Below are positions 49,641 through 61,220 of a stretch of 64,000 bases of DNA, in pieces. Source of the stretch: Sphagnum magellanicum (Eukaryota; Streptophyta; Sphagnopsida; Sphagnales; Sphagnaceae); the NCBI GenBank assembly GCA_021904315.1, contig CM038918.1:18057349-18121348 (forward strand), written 5' to 3'. Under the pieces are notes generated by a model. The model was given only the letters and a program-made list of their open reading frames with translations. It was not told the origin of the DNA and did not search any database. The translations under genes were made by a program, and so were the position numbers. Every line of letters begins with the position of its first letter. The first letter of the stretch is position 1.

Positions 49641-51890
49641 AATGTCATGGGCATCATAATCTAATATATTAATTCAGCAAGTCTGTTAGTTAGTTAGTCA
49701 GTCAGTGATAGGGCTATACCCAACTAACAGCTGATGGACCTGGCACAAGTGTGAACAAGACCCAGATGATAGAGTCCAAATGTGGGCTGTCTGGGTGGTC
49801 TTCTTGTAGTGCAAACGTTTTCTTCTTACTCTCCTCTCCTGCTTACGTCTCTTCTCCCTCTCTCATACAGTGATGGGAAAGCATGCGTTCATGTCCTATT
49901 GGGTACGATGGGAACGTACTTTCTTTTCCTACGTGGCAGAACGGGCCATTCCAAGAAATAACTGACATAGTAATTTTGACGAGGAATTTCCCATAGTCAT
50001 GCCTTTCTGAAATGGCAGAATGTCGTTGAGCTTTAGGGTTTCAGGGGTCATCGCTGCTTCAGTGTCGTGCCATGCTTTGCAGGCACAGGTTACCACTAGT
50101 AATTAAAATGTTACTAATAGTAGTGACTTACTATCTTTTATTAAAAGATGAAACTAATAGGATTAGTTAGATGAATGATTTGTGATAATCCACCAATCAT
50201 GTAGAGATTTTTAGGAAGAATTAGGATAAGGATAAAGAAGGCCTATTTTCATAAAAGGCATGTGGATCTTGTGTGGTATGAAAAAATGGGGATTAAAAGG
50301 AAAATAAAAGGGGATTGTAGATCATTCCTTTGTATTTGAGATTTATGATTTTAGATTCGATGTGGTTAGGAAAATCCTTTTGGAGAAAAAGTGTGTATGT
50401 GACATTGATGAAAGAAGAGGAGATTATGGAAATAGAATGTACTCTTATTATTGTAATGGAAAATGGTTGATGGATTTTCATGTTTCTTGTTGGTGTTTGG
50501 TTCTACTTAGAGTATGAAAAAAGAGGAGAGAATAATTCATATTAATATTACATAAAATTTTGTTGTCCTTATGTATTACTTTTAAGTTTATATTATACTA
50601 TTTAAATGCCATCCACTTTCTATTTTAGTTTTTGGAGTAAAAAATATCTTCTGGCACAAGATGGTAGTTACCATTGAAAGGTAGTAGGAAAGAGGTAGAC
50701 ATAATTTGAGGCCTAAAGGGAGTGAAAAACTATTGTAGATAGTAGGTAACAACAACAAAAGTTTTATAGTTGTTGCAAATGGTGGGCAAAAATCACAAAA
50801 TGTTTGCAAGCATTGTTGATTGTAAACAAGAGTTATAAGAAATCTACAAGTGGTTGTGGGTCGTTTTCAAGTTTACAGAGGATGGTAGTTGTTGGATGAT
50901 AGCTACAACGTGATAACAAACAAAAGATAGTCCCTACCTTCAAATCTTTTCATTTTTCATTTTATTTCTTTTTTATTCAACAACCCCTTTTTTAGTGATA
51001 ATTAGATTGTTGGATCCCACAATTTTTTTTTAAAAAGTGCATTTTCTATGCAATAATGGGCTTCACAAATTTTGTCAAGAAAACTTGTTTGGAAACCATT
51101 TTACCCTAAACAAAACAACAATCACTTTATGTGAATTCAAAAATCATTATTCATCAAAATTAGTTGTTAAATGAATGTGGACCTTGTCTTTTGATTTGGT
51201 GAGCAATCAAAAGTCCTATGGTCAAGAGATATCTTTGAGAAAAATGAAAACCTTGATAGGGTGCATAAAATGTTTGTTATTGTAAAACAAGTTCTTGTAA
51301 AGTAAAAGAACTTGTGTTGGAGGTGTTGAACACTTTTGTATCGAAATGCCAAAAGAAAGGAGGTGTCATCCAATCAAGATAAGGGCCAAAAAAATAATTA
51401 GGTGTTGGAATCCTATAGCAAATTAGGATATTCACAACGATGTTTTCCATTTGGGTGTTCTCATTTCATGAATTGTGTGAACACATTGGGAACTAAGGGA
51501 AAATGAAAAAAAAAAATCATTTCCCACCCAAACTTAAGAGGAAAAAAAGCAAGGCACCTTGAGTGCATGCTTGGGCCTTCCCATTGGTTGCATGAAACAT
51601 TTCTTCCCAAAAGAGAATCATCCATAACCTACTCAGTAGGTGGATGTGAATACTTTTTCATCCATATACAAAATGGATATGGAGTACTTTCCATCCACAC
51701 ATAAACCATATATAGGCCAGCTTAAATATAGCCAGGCCAGCCCCATTTAACACTTCTGATTGGTCGGAGGGGTTGGAATTCCAATACTTTGGTGATTATG
51801 GCAGACCTAATTCGGTGCCACTCGTCAAAACAAAAAGGACAAAGAAAAACACAAAAAGGACAACGCATTTTTGAAAAAACTAAAAAAAAT
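49641..51890. other. Intergenic DNA upstream of the EB1-type gene
   Basis: No coding sequence was recognised. Around 51650-51710 a GTGGATG..ACTTT..CATCC segment is followed by an imperfect inverted copy (GGATATGG..ACTTTCCATCCAC), a possible small fold-back repeat. Confidence 0.4.
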
Positions 51891-51901
51891 TAAAAAAAAA
51901 T

Positions 51902-51912
51902 CCCAACGGTCC
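51902..51912 (+). promoter_or_regulatory. MSA-like element (10 of 11 matches)
   Basis: CCCAACGGTCC matches the mitosis-specific activator consensus YCYAACGGYYA except for the last base. It lies about 800 bp before the EB1-type start codon. Confidence 0.4.
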
Positions 51913-52043
51913 TGAAAACGCCTGACGTGAGCCACCGTCTTCCGGACGGGGTGGGATTCAAAGCCCACAAACGGGGAGTTACTTGACACCAGCCAAAGAA
52001 AGTTCTCCCATCCTTCGGACGGCCGCTCCCCGTCCTCCCCTTC

Positions 52044-52054
52044 TGACCGTTGGA
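52044..52054 (-). promoter_or_regulatory. Perfect MSA element (MYB3R site)
   Basis: The minus strand reads TCCAACGGTCA, a full match to YCYAACGGYYA. In plants this motif is bound by three-repeat MYB factors and directs G2/M transcription. It lies in a GC-rich segment (51900-52210) that looks like the promoter or 5' UTR of the EB1-type gene, 656 bp before the ATG. Confidence 0.6.
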
Positions 52055-52109
52055 GCTCGGTGGGCGGCTATGGCGATGGCAGCGCTCTGGAGTGAAGAAG
52101 GCCGTGCAG

Positions 52110-52126
52110 ACAGAGAGAGAGAGAGA
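52110..52126. repeat. (GA)n microsatellite
   Basis: A short GA run lies in the 5' region of the EB1-type gene. GA tracts are common in plant 5' UTRs. Confidence 0.85.
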
Positions 52127-52481
52127 CTATACCCGTCCTTTTCTCTATTTCTTTTGCCCGACTCTCTTGACGATGATCTCTGGAGTCGCTCGCTGTGGAT
52201 CGACTAGAGTCCTAGCTTCTCTCTTCCTCATAATTGTGTCTATTCGTTGTTTCACATCTGGAATGAGCAACTTTGTTTCTGATCTTTTGTCTTGAAGGTG
52301 GTCTGTGCTTCTGGAAGCCCTGCATTTTGTTTCGTGCTGTTTTTTGCATTGCTCCCATTTCTTTTCGTTACCCTTTCAATTTGGTGGACAAAATTTCTAG
52401 ACCTCTTTGTTTGTTTTTTTGTTTTGTTTGTTTGCATTGCACCCATTTCTATTTGGGGGAGAAAACTTCTAGACATCTTTG

Positions 52482-52531
52482 TTTGTGTGCGTGCGTGCGT
52501 GTGTGTGTGCGCGTGAGAGAGAGAGAGAGAG
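52482..52531. repeat. Compound (GTGC)n(GT)n(GA)n microsatellite
   Basis: Alternating TGCG, GTGTGT and GAGAGA units run through about 50 bp upstream of the EB1-type start codon, probably within the 5' UTR or a 5' UTR intron. Confidence 0.85.
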
Positions 52532-52709
52532 CTTCAGTATGCTATAGCTGTTGTTTGTGCTGTCTTCGTTAAATCTTGACTGTTTGGAAGGGTTTGTGGG
52601 TCGATCGGCACTTCCGTTGATGATCTCGTGAGGGCATTTTGTGAGGCAGGCTTTGTAATTGTCTGCTCTGTTTCTGAGCTGTTTTCTCGGAAGGTGAAAA
52701 GAAGAAGAG

Positions 52710-54934
52710 ATGGGGGCATCAAACATAGGGATGATGGATGCGGCGTACTTTGTGGGAAGGAACGAGATACTTGCATGGGTGAACTCCACTCTGCACCTGG
52801 CTCTCTCCAAAGTGGAAGAGGTAGGTTCACGCAATCCACATAATCCATATGAATTTTCTCTCATCTCTCTCGCGAACTGCAATGTGGAAGAAGAGAAGTT
52901 CGAGATACTGATTAACTCATAATATGAATCTGGTTCTATGTATTTCAGGCAGCATCCGGGGCGGTGTATTGCCAGTTGATGGATGTAGTGCATCCAGGAA
53001 TGGTGAATATGCACAAGGTGGTCTTCATATCCCATCATCTTCTCATTTTTCCGTTCTCTCTGCTTGCTGTGCAGGCATGCTGTGGAGCATGCTTTGCAAT
53101 AATGGCTAGAGTCATTGCCATTAGGTTTATTCAGTGTTGAGATGGAACTCTTATGCATTGCTTCCATGGCTAGAGGCTTTGCCATACTGGTTTTTACCAG
53201 TATGAAAAACTTGTTGAAGTGGAATTCTTATGCATAGCTTCCATGGCTAGAGTCTTCACCATTTCTGACTTTTTATCATTATGAACAAATTGTTGGATTG
53301 GAATTCTTATCATGCATTGCGTTGTTTTGCAGGTGAGTTTTGGGGCAAACACAGAGTATGATATGATCCAGAACTACAAGGTGCTTCAGGATGTCTTCAA
53401 CAAGCTAAAGATTGCCAAGGTACTTCATCTTTTCAGATCAGGACTGCTTGTACTGGGATCAAGACTGATCCAGAACTCCATTGAACTGCCAACACTCTTT
53501 CTGAAGATGCCATTGTGGGTGTGGTAACATACTACTTTGTTGTCTCTTGATCCATTTAGTGTCATACGTTTTGATTGAGAGCATTAATGGGTGCAGCACA
53601 TTGAGGTCAGCAAACTTGTGAAAGGACGCCCACTTGACAACTTGGAATTCATGCAATGGATGAAACGTTACTGTGACTCTATCAACAGCAGCTACAGCAA
53701 TCCCAAGTAATCACTGCAACTTATTTGGCATCAATGGAGGTTTTCTTTTAAGTTGGTTCTCATTGAAGAGTATAAAGCATTAGTCACTAATGTACATGGC
53801 ATGGTGATGTTTGAAGGTATAATGCAACAGAGAGGAGAGAAGCTTGCAAGGGAGGAAAAGAAGCAAATAAAAAAGCACTCATGACTGCAAATAGCCTCAA
53901 TGCACCTGCTGGCAAGGTCTCATCCAATGCAACTGCTCTGGGCAACCAGGGTGGACCTGCCCGCCGAACAGAGAACACAAATCCCAACAGTAAAGTTCCA
54001 ACCCATTTAATACTCTGTTATGGTTGTGAAATATTGAACTTTCCACTGATCTGCACATATTTTTGAGTTTAAAAACTTCAACAGTTCAATTCAGTGACTT
54101 GAATGTTTGCTTTTGCTAATTGATCATCTAGTGTCGTCATTGCAGTGAGCAGAGCTGCAAAGAACCCTGCTGTGGGAGCATCTCCAGCTCCCAAACAAGT
54201 CAAGGTACTCACTGATCAGGTGACTAATCAATCATAAGCACTTCACTTTTGGTGGCTCCTCTCTTCCAGCTTTGCAAATTGAAAGAATCAGTGTGATCTT
54301 GCTTTTTGCAAACTCTGAATTTCACTTGTGGATCTTGTCAAATGATCTGCTTGAATGGATCTGTTCTCATCTGCAGTGGATGGTGTCTTTTCAGATGTCT
54401 GCAAACCATGAAGACTCTTACACCAAACAGGTTACTGAGCTCAAGCTCTCGGTTGACAGTCTGGAGAAGGAGAGGGACTTCTACTTCGCTAAACTTCGTG
54501 ACATCGAAATCCTGTGCCAGGCTCCTGAGCTGAGCCATCTACCTGTGGTGATGGCAGTTCAACGAATTCTTTATGCAGCAGAGGACACCCCTTCAGTGAT
54601 TGCAGAGGCACAGGCAATGGTGGCAGATTCTGCTGGCCACCATAATCCACACTCAAATGAGCAACACCGTAGCTCCATTTCTGACTTGGGTGAGATGGAT
54701 GATGATGATGAAGGCCTGCTTGGCAGCAGGGACAATGATGGGCCTCTCTTTATCAACATGGATGACTCTAGTGAGGGTGTTAAAAGAGATATTCACAAGC
54801 GAAAGTCCTTACTGGGTCTGGAATATTCTGAGCTTGAATCCCCCTTGTCACCCCCACAACGGAGATTAAGCTCCTATCGTGCAAACAACCAAGCCTTGGC
54901 TTCTCAATCAATGTCCATTGTTGCCAGTGACTGA
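52710..54934 (+). CDS. EB1C: Microtubule end-binding protein, EB1C type, 382 aa
   Basis: Seven exons: 52710-52820, 52949-53017, 53333-53419, 53597-53706, 53817-53989, 54146-54204, 54395-54934, all GT-AG, giving 382 residues. EB1 proteins track growing microtubule plus ends. The N-terminal calponin-homology domain is in exons 1-4 ([53 protein letters not shown]). A basic Ala/Asn/Lys-rich linker follows, then the EB homology coiled coil (about 216-285: [29 protein letters not shown]). The tail has an Asp/Glu stretch, then KRDIHKRKS and [10 protein letters not shown]; it lacks the acidic EEY/F-type end. That basic tail is what I remember of Arabidopsis EB1C, which is nuclear in interphase and acts on the spindle. 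MSA motifs upstream agree with mitotic expression. An alternative exon 7 acceptor at 54376 would add six residues. Confidence 0.93.
53102..53322 (+). repeat. Three-copy minisatellite inside EB1 intron 2
   Basis: ATGGCTAGAG starts units at 53102, 53165 and 53243 (63, 78 and about 80 bp). Each ends in TGGAAYTCTTATGCATTGCTTCC or a close variant. The array fills most of the 315-bp intron between exons 2 and 3 and ends just before the acceptor. Confidence 0.8.
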
Positions 54935-55947
54935 CTGCCCAGTAATTTTGAGGTAGGTTTGACACACTGTCTGTGGACCTCTATGGATATAACCTGATCT
55001 TGCATTTAGACCCAACTAGGGACAATCTGAGTAGGATGAAATCTCTTCTTGAGCTCACACATCCTGATCTCTCACACAAGGGCTTGCTAAGAGAATGTCT
55101 CTTTAGAATGCTAGTGCCATGTTTAAGTCTGGTTACCACTCGGTTACCACACTACATATTAACAAATCTTACAAGATCTATTGGACTTTCAATGATAATT
55201 GCCTGTCTATTTGCAAAGCATGTGTAAATTTCCAAATTGTCCATGGTCTATTGCTCCAATTTTCACCCAAAATCGTCAGAACTTTGCTATCTTGAAAAGT
55301 GTGTAAGGAGGGGTGGAAAGGAAGACCCAAAGCTCTGAAAATATTACAGACCTACTGAATTTTCCAGAGTTCAGATTTGGTTCCAGACAATAATTGAATA
55401 AAATCTTTCTTTAAATTGTGGATTGCTTAGTTAAGATATAAGTCTAAGCAATTTCTTGTGCCGTTCCTGTGACACTTGCCACCACACCTGAAAAATGAAA
55501 TCGACATATATCTCGAACAACAACTGTGTGTGAACACATGATCAAAAATGCTTGTAAACTTGGCGACCAATCCCTGTGAACTTTAATTTCAGAATTTACT
55601 CTTCCATGTGAAATGAACAATACAGAATTATGCAAATCTGAATGCCAAACTGAATAAATCTCTTGTCAAAACACATATCAAATGCATTCATGGATGATCA
55701 GCATAGAACACTTTCTAAGAAGTACAGTCAATATTTTCAACCCTGTACATATCGCAATTAGAAGTCCTGCCCTTTGCAAGTGCTTAGATCTTTTATTGGG
55801 GATGTATCAGCATGCCACTTCTTGGAAGATCTGCTCAAACTCTTCAATAAGAGGCCACTGATTGAAGCTGAATGTTCTCTACACGTAAATTGGTAGAAAC
55901 TGTTTGCAAATCTGACATCTACATCATGCTAAAAAGGTCCACTGACC
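54935..55947. other. Convergent spacer between EB1-type and DUF1365 genes
   Basis: About 1 kb separates the two stop codons. It presumably holds both 3' UTRs; no other gene was recognised. Confidence 0.5.
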
Positions 55948-57211
55948 TCACTTCCATGGATAACTAGCTGCATCCCGCCAAGTGCAAGGCCGTTGCATAC
56001 TACACCTAATTTTGCCCTCAGTGCTGCCATTACTAACAACATCCACTCCTGAGCCACTACTAAGTGGAGCGAAGTAGAGATGGGTGTGGTCATTTTGAAC
56101 ACGCTCACGGTACTTGTTCTCGTCAGTGTACTTGGGGTGTGGAACGAATGACACACCTTTGCAAATCAACAACAGTGCTTGCCAGTAGATCCAAAAGGCT
56201 ACCTTGTGGGGCATCAGCCAAGTGAAAAGCTCAGGATCATGTACACCATCCACGCGCTTTGCTTTCAAAATCGCTCGAAAATACAGGCCATAGTCAGGAT
56301 GTTGCACAGATATCTGCAGCAGCAGCTCTTGCCTGGGAGATGTAGCTTGCATCACCCACACCCCCTTCATGTCCATAAAAGGACTGACATAAAGTGACTT
56401 TGCAACTTGGTCCATTCCAGGATTAAACAGGAATGTAGCTCGCTCTGCCCAAGGGGTGTTTGTGACCTCAGCTATGCACTGCAAAAGCTGACCTTGCTCA
56501 CTGTAACAGTAGTACACACTTAGAGGATTTTGCTCATATCCCACACTTGTTGGCACCGTCAACAAATGGCTTCATTTCACAAATCCACCCACCCACAAAC
56601 AAACAAACAAACAACCTGATCAGATTAGGGTTCTGCCTCAAGCAGCTAGTTCTCCTCTGGGATTATGGGTACCGTGTTTTTCCGTAGGTGTATTGTGAAG
56701 GAGAGCCTCAGCAATATCACAGACTCATCAACATAGGTTTGCAACATCCAACACAAAAACATGAGCAGAATCTCAACTGGGAAGAGAGTTTAAACCCTAA
56801 ACACTAAGAGCGGCCGTTGATTACTTACACAGCTCCGGAAGTGGATGCAATATGGCGTGCTTCCGAAGCAGAAATGTGGTGCAGAGCTGAGAACCAAGAC
56901 GGGGGTTTGTCGAGATTGATCAGTGCGTAGCGGACCGGGTACTCAAACTTGTGCACCAATGGTTTCTTGCGTTCATGCCACACCTTTCCCTCATACATCT
57001 GCACATGCTGATCTTGAGCAGCACGATTATCAAGGAGGTTCTCAGCGCTTGAGGAGGTGGGTGCTTTGCGACAGCAGAAGTTGAAGAGGAGGCGTGGAGC
57101 CAGATAAATGGAGCGCAGCAAAGACAGTGCCACAGTGGAAACAAGGGTGAACGTAAGACTGCACAATTGAACCACGCCATTTCCTCTCCCTGCAAACGCC
57201 TGTGAATCCAT
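55948..57211 (-). CDS. DUF1365 family protein, 334 aa
   Basis: Two exons on the minus strand: 57211-56829 and 56569-55948. The 259-bp intron (GTAAGT..AAG, phase 2) restores the segment SGAVHLLTVP, expected in the family. A hydrophobic stretch (about 13-47) suggests a signal anchor or membrane segment. The DUF1365 region starts at YEGKVWHERKKPLVHKFEYP and continues through LTVPTSVGYEQNPLSVYYCY, CIAEVTNTPW, LYVSPFMDM and FWIYWQALLLICKGVSFVPHP, covering the usual family length without gaps. The C-terminal TWRDAASYPW resembles plant members. In bacteria, DUF1365 genes often neighbour cyclopropane-fatty-acid synthase and flavin oxidase genes; the biochemical role is not established, and no such partner is next to this gene. 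The start was chosen as the first in-frame ATG before the hydrophobic segment. Confidence 0.9.
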
Positions 57212-58835
57212 TTCTCACTCTCTTTACACCCTCACTGTCGAAGAAAGGTTTTAGCTTCTTGTTTTAGCTTCTTCTCCACCCCGAACATCTGCACATGGTG
57301 CTATCCGCCAAGAGGTCGATCGTCCTTGGCGATGACCATGTACACCCAGCAACGGAAAACACTCCGCATCTTGCGACGGCGCAAAGGCTTGTACTGCGTA
57401 ATGGGTCGTCAGCCATTTCGAAAAGCAAAATGCCCACTTCACTTTTCGGAAATGCCCCGCGTCTTACACTGTGCAACACCCTCAGGCTGAGACATTACCC
57501 TTTACACAGACAGGTTCAATAGATTTAAACCCTAAATCTGCTTTCTGATATGATTTGCAAGAAGACATCTTTATGTGTGCATTTTTTACATGGGTCAGAT
57601 CATTCTTATTGAAATTTCATAACAGTAAGGATTTGACTTGCCACCAAGAATCATTCTTAGTGAGCTAGAGGATCCTAGTATCCCTGTAATCAGAAAGGGA
57701 GTGGCCGAACAATGATTCTATGGTTGTGTATTTTGTGTGAATGCCAGATTCACTGATTAGGGTTCTAGAGTTAATCCAGCCGTCACATTCATTAATGAGA
57801 GCGGCAGATTTTATCATTTTTGGAATGAGGTTAGTGCTGGTCGTGCATAGAATGCATGGGAAGTGTTGTTCTCTGGCTGTGGGGGATGGGAAGTATAGGA
57901 GGAAGGCGGCGCGAATGATGGAGTGGGATGACGTTGCATTGATGAGCTGTTGAGGAGATGACGGCATAAAAAGTGAAAGAGGACGGAGGCTTGTAAAGGA
58001 AGCCAAGGATGGAGAGAAGGAGTTGTGTGGGCATGTGGAGACGGGATGATGGGAGAGGAGCTCAGGAATGCATGGAGAGACAGACTGAGAAGTCTGATTT
58101 TTGGAGGAGAGTGTTAGAGTCCAAAAATTGTTTTTGATTCTTGATGAACATTGTTCAGGGAGAGGAGATCAAAGTATAGCAGGAGGCTGAGGTCGTACTA
58201 AAGATGAATTTTTGTTCTTAGATTTTGTGTTGAAGATGGAAGGGTGAGCTGAAGATGTCAGATGAGCTCAGAAATGTATAGACATATCGCTCCGTATATC
58301 TGTTTTTGGAGAACTTGGCTAAGTTGTTGTAACTCTCCGCTACGCCAGTGACTTAGCTAAGTAGGGTTGATAGATTTTTTATGAGTACTCTGGAGTGAAG
58401 AAAGCTTGTACTATCGGGGAACTCTGTAAATTTTGAGCTAATGAGTTTGATCTCCAAGATTCTGTCTTGCTAATTTGTCTGAATAAGAGTTGAATCTGTG
58501 GAAGTTCAGAGAAAGGGGAGTTTGCACTGGTGATGTGTGCCTCTCATTGGGGTTTAGTAGAGCCAAAGGACAAAAACTTTGGACTCAGATTAATGCCATT
58601 GTCATGTTGTTGGTTTGATAGACAGATACCCATTCACATTCTGTCTGAGTGAGTTCAAAAGAGGGGTCGTGTTGTTGTTTGACCTTTCCTTTTTGGTGAC
58701 ATCCCCACTTCCATGGCCTCCTGCATCATGTTGGAAAAATGTCCAGATGTGGTTATCATGTTGTCGTCATCCAGGAGACTCCTTCTTAAACCATAAGTGT
58801 GAGGGTTTTCAGCCCCTTCCCATGGGTGGAGCAGA
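57212..58835. other. 5' flank of the DUF1365 gene and spacer to the copia element
   Basis: The proximal part (57212-57530) is the probable promoter of the minus-strand gene. From 57540 to 58835 the sequence is less AT-rich than most spacers, but I could not identify a coding region; it may contain a non-coding transcript. Confidence 0.35.
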
Positions 58836-58840
58836 ATTAC

Positions 58841-59062
58841 TATTGGTACAAATTGTTCATCCAACTCAAGATAGATTTCTTTCATTAGCACTTGTTTGCT
58901 TTAAAACAAATTAGTTAGTTCACTTTCTTCTAGATTTTTCTATGACTCTTGTACATATATATATACTTGCTCTTGTTTATGTGTTGATCATTTTTGATAA
59001 GTTTTAAAATATATATTGTCCTTTCTTTTTCATTTTATTTATTTATTTTAAAAATTTCCACA
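58841..59062 (+). repeat. 5' LTR of the copia element
   Basis: It begins TATTGGTACAAATTG and ends CCACA; the 3' copy has the same ends. The start was presumably TGTTGG before mutation. ATTAC precedes it as target duplication. Confidence 0.88.
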
Positions 59063-59074
59063 TGGTATCAGAGC
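59063..59074 (+). other. Primer binding site of the copia element
   Basis: TGGTATCAGAGC directly follows the 5' LTR and is complementary to the 3' end of plant initiator methionine tRNA, the usual primer of copia elements. Confidence 0.92.
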
Positions 59075-59238
59075 GGTTCGTTTTTATGTGTGAACTCCTA
59101 CAATCTATTTTTTTAATCTTTTGTTCTTTTTTTTACACATGACACCATTTTTGTTTAATTTTACATTCTTCATTTTATTTTTATGTTTTATTTTATTTAT
59201 TAGGTAGCTAGTTTGCAGTAATAGAACTTCAAACAACA

Positions 59239-60060
59239 ATGTTGAAGGATAGTTTCACTCGAGAGGGACATGCTAAGCTAGAGGTTCATCAAATTATCAC
59301 TTATGGAAGCACATGATTACACAAGCAATCAACAAGGAGGGATTATGGTTCATTCTAAAGGCGGACCCCAACTAAGGGAAAGGAGCTACACCCTCTAATC
59401 TGGATGAAAAGAATGAATCTTTGTTGTACATCATGGCATGGTCAATCAAGTCAAGACTTTTCAAAGAGCTTACAGACTTTGATGATCCCAAGGAGTTGTA
59501 GAATTTTTTCAAAACAAACTGTGAGATCTCCAACGACATGTGCAAGTTTCATCTCCAAAACAAACTCAATTTAATCGTGATCACCGAGGAGAGCACCTTT
59601 GAACAATACTTCTCCAAATTCAAGAATGTTCTCACATAGTTGTCGACATTAGGAGTCAAGGTTCTAGATGTAGACTTGGCTTACATCATGATGAAGATGG
59701 TACCTAACAACTATGATTCCTTCATGCAATAATACACCAACCAAGCTAAGTTTCCTAGCTTCCAACACCTACAAATTGCCCTTCTACTTGAAAATAATAG
59801 ATGATAAATTAGAAAAGGAGTTTGAGAGTCACCAGAAGCTTTTTATTTCCGATACAATACACCACGAAATGAAAAGATTGACATTGAGACCACTTTTTAA
59901 CATCAACATGATGCCACCAAGACCACTTTTTAGCGTCAACATGATGCCACCAAGACCACTTCTTGGTGTCAACATTGTACATCCCACTTTTAATGGTGGC
60001 AACAACAACAATCAACAAATTTTGGGACCATGTAACTATTATGGATGTCAAGGCCACTAG
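59239..60060 (+). pseudogene. copia gag relic
   Basis: A gag reading can be followed with several stops, with SLLYIMAWSIKSRLFKELTD and FEQYFSKFKNVL segments typical of copia gag. The nucleocapsid zinc knuckle at the end (CNYYGCQGH, about 60030-60057) has lost its CX2C spacing. Three copies of a 30-bp phrase (CCACTTTTTAACATCAACATGATGCC, 59880-59970) make a short internal tandem repeat. Confidence 0.75.
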
Positions 60061-60269
60061 AAGGTCTCTATTTAGAACGTTTGGTTAACATCATGAAGTT
60101 GAAGGCTGAAAGGCATGAGAAGTTATAATCAAAACAAAAGATTTTAGCAAATGTTGTTGAAGATGAAAGTTCATGGATTCATGAAGAAGGACTAGTGGCT
60201 GTTGCTTTTTCAAACAATGACAACGTTAATGAGGATGTCTTTGAAGCTACAATTATAACACTTGATGTT

Positions 60270-61220
60270 AAAGGAGAAGACTTTAGTTAGTATCTCGATT
60301 CTATAGCCACTAGACATGTGAGTAGGACCAAACAACATTTTGATAACATAGAAAGTTGTAGTGGTAATCTAAATACAATTGGAAGGCAAAATCATGCTAT
60401 TGTAAGCAAGGGACTGTAAGCTTCTCTTCACCATTGGGAGCAATAAAAAGTGTGTTTGGAGTTTTGTATGTCCTTGGTCTACAAAAAAATCTATTTTCCA
60501 TAAGGTCCATGATTGAGCAAGGTTGTGTAGTTTATTTTGATAATAAAAAATGTTTGTTAGTTAGTAAATGTCATGGCAAGATTATAGTTAAAGGGATTAG
60601 GAATCCTAAGAATGGACTTTACCAATTAGATTTTCGAAATTTAAAAGTTCATGAAAATGTAGTGACCTCATCAATGGAATTGGCACATCTATGGCGTCAC
60701 AGATTAGGCCATCTCAACTATCAAAATCTACATAACCTCATTGCAAATCACTTGGCTATTCGAATTCCATACATTCCAATGCACCATGAGGTTTACAATT
60801 CGTCCAATTTGGAAAACAAATCAGAGCAAGATTCCTAGCTGCAAGTCAAAATCGAGCATCAAAGCCATTATAGCTCTTGCACAGTCTTTGCAGACCACTT
60901 CCTACTTAATCTTTGAGTGGTTCAAGATATTTCATGGTCATCGTGGATGACTTTAGTTGTTACATTTGGGTAAAAATTTTACAAGAAAAATCTCAAGCAT
61001 TTGAATGTTTTAGGACATTCAAGTTGATGGTAGAACTATAGCTAAGCACAAAGATTGAAGTTGTGTGAAGTAATTGCGGAGGAGAATTTATTTCTAGACG
61101 ATTTCAACAATTGTTTCAAAATTCTGGAATCTAGCATTAGTTAATCAACGCAGATTAATTAAAACAAAATGGTGTGGCTGAGAGAGTAAATCGTAAACTA
61201 CTAGATCGACTGAAATGCCA
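60270..61220 (+). pseudogene. copia protease and integrase relic
   Basis: The protease box reads YLDSIATRH where DSGA is expected. An open frame at 60434-60838 holds the GAG-pre-integrase region (VLGLQKNLFSI, LWRHRLGHLNYQNLHNL). Integrase traces follow (VDDFSCYIWV-like, CGGEF, QNGVAERVNRKL) with TAG, TAA and TGA stops. Confidence 0.8.
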
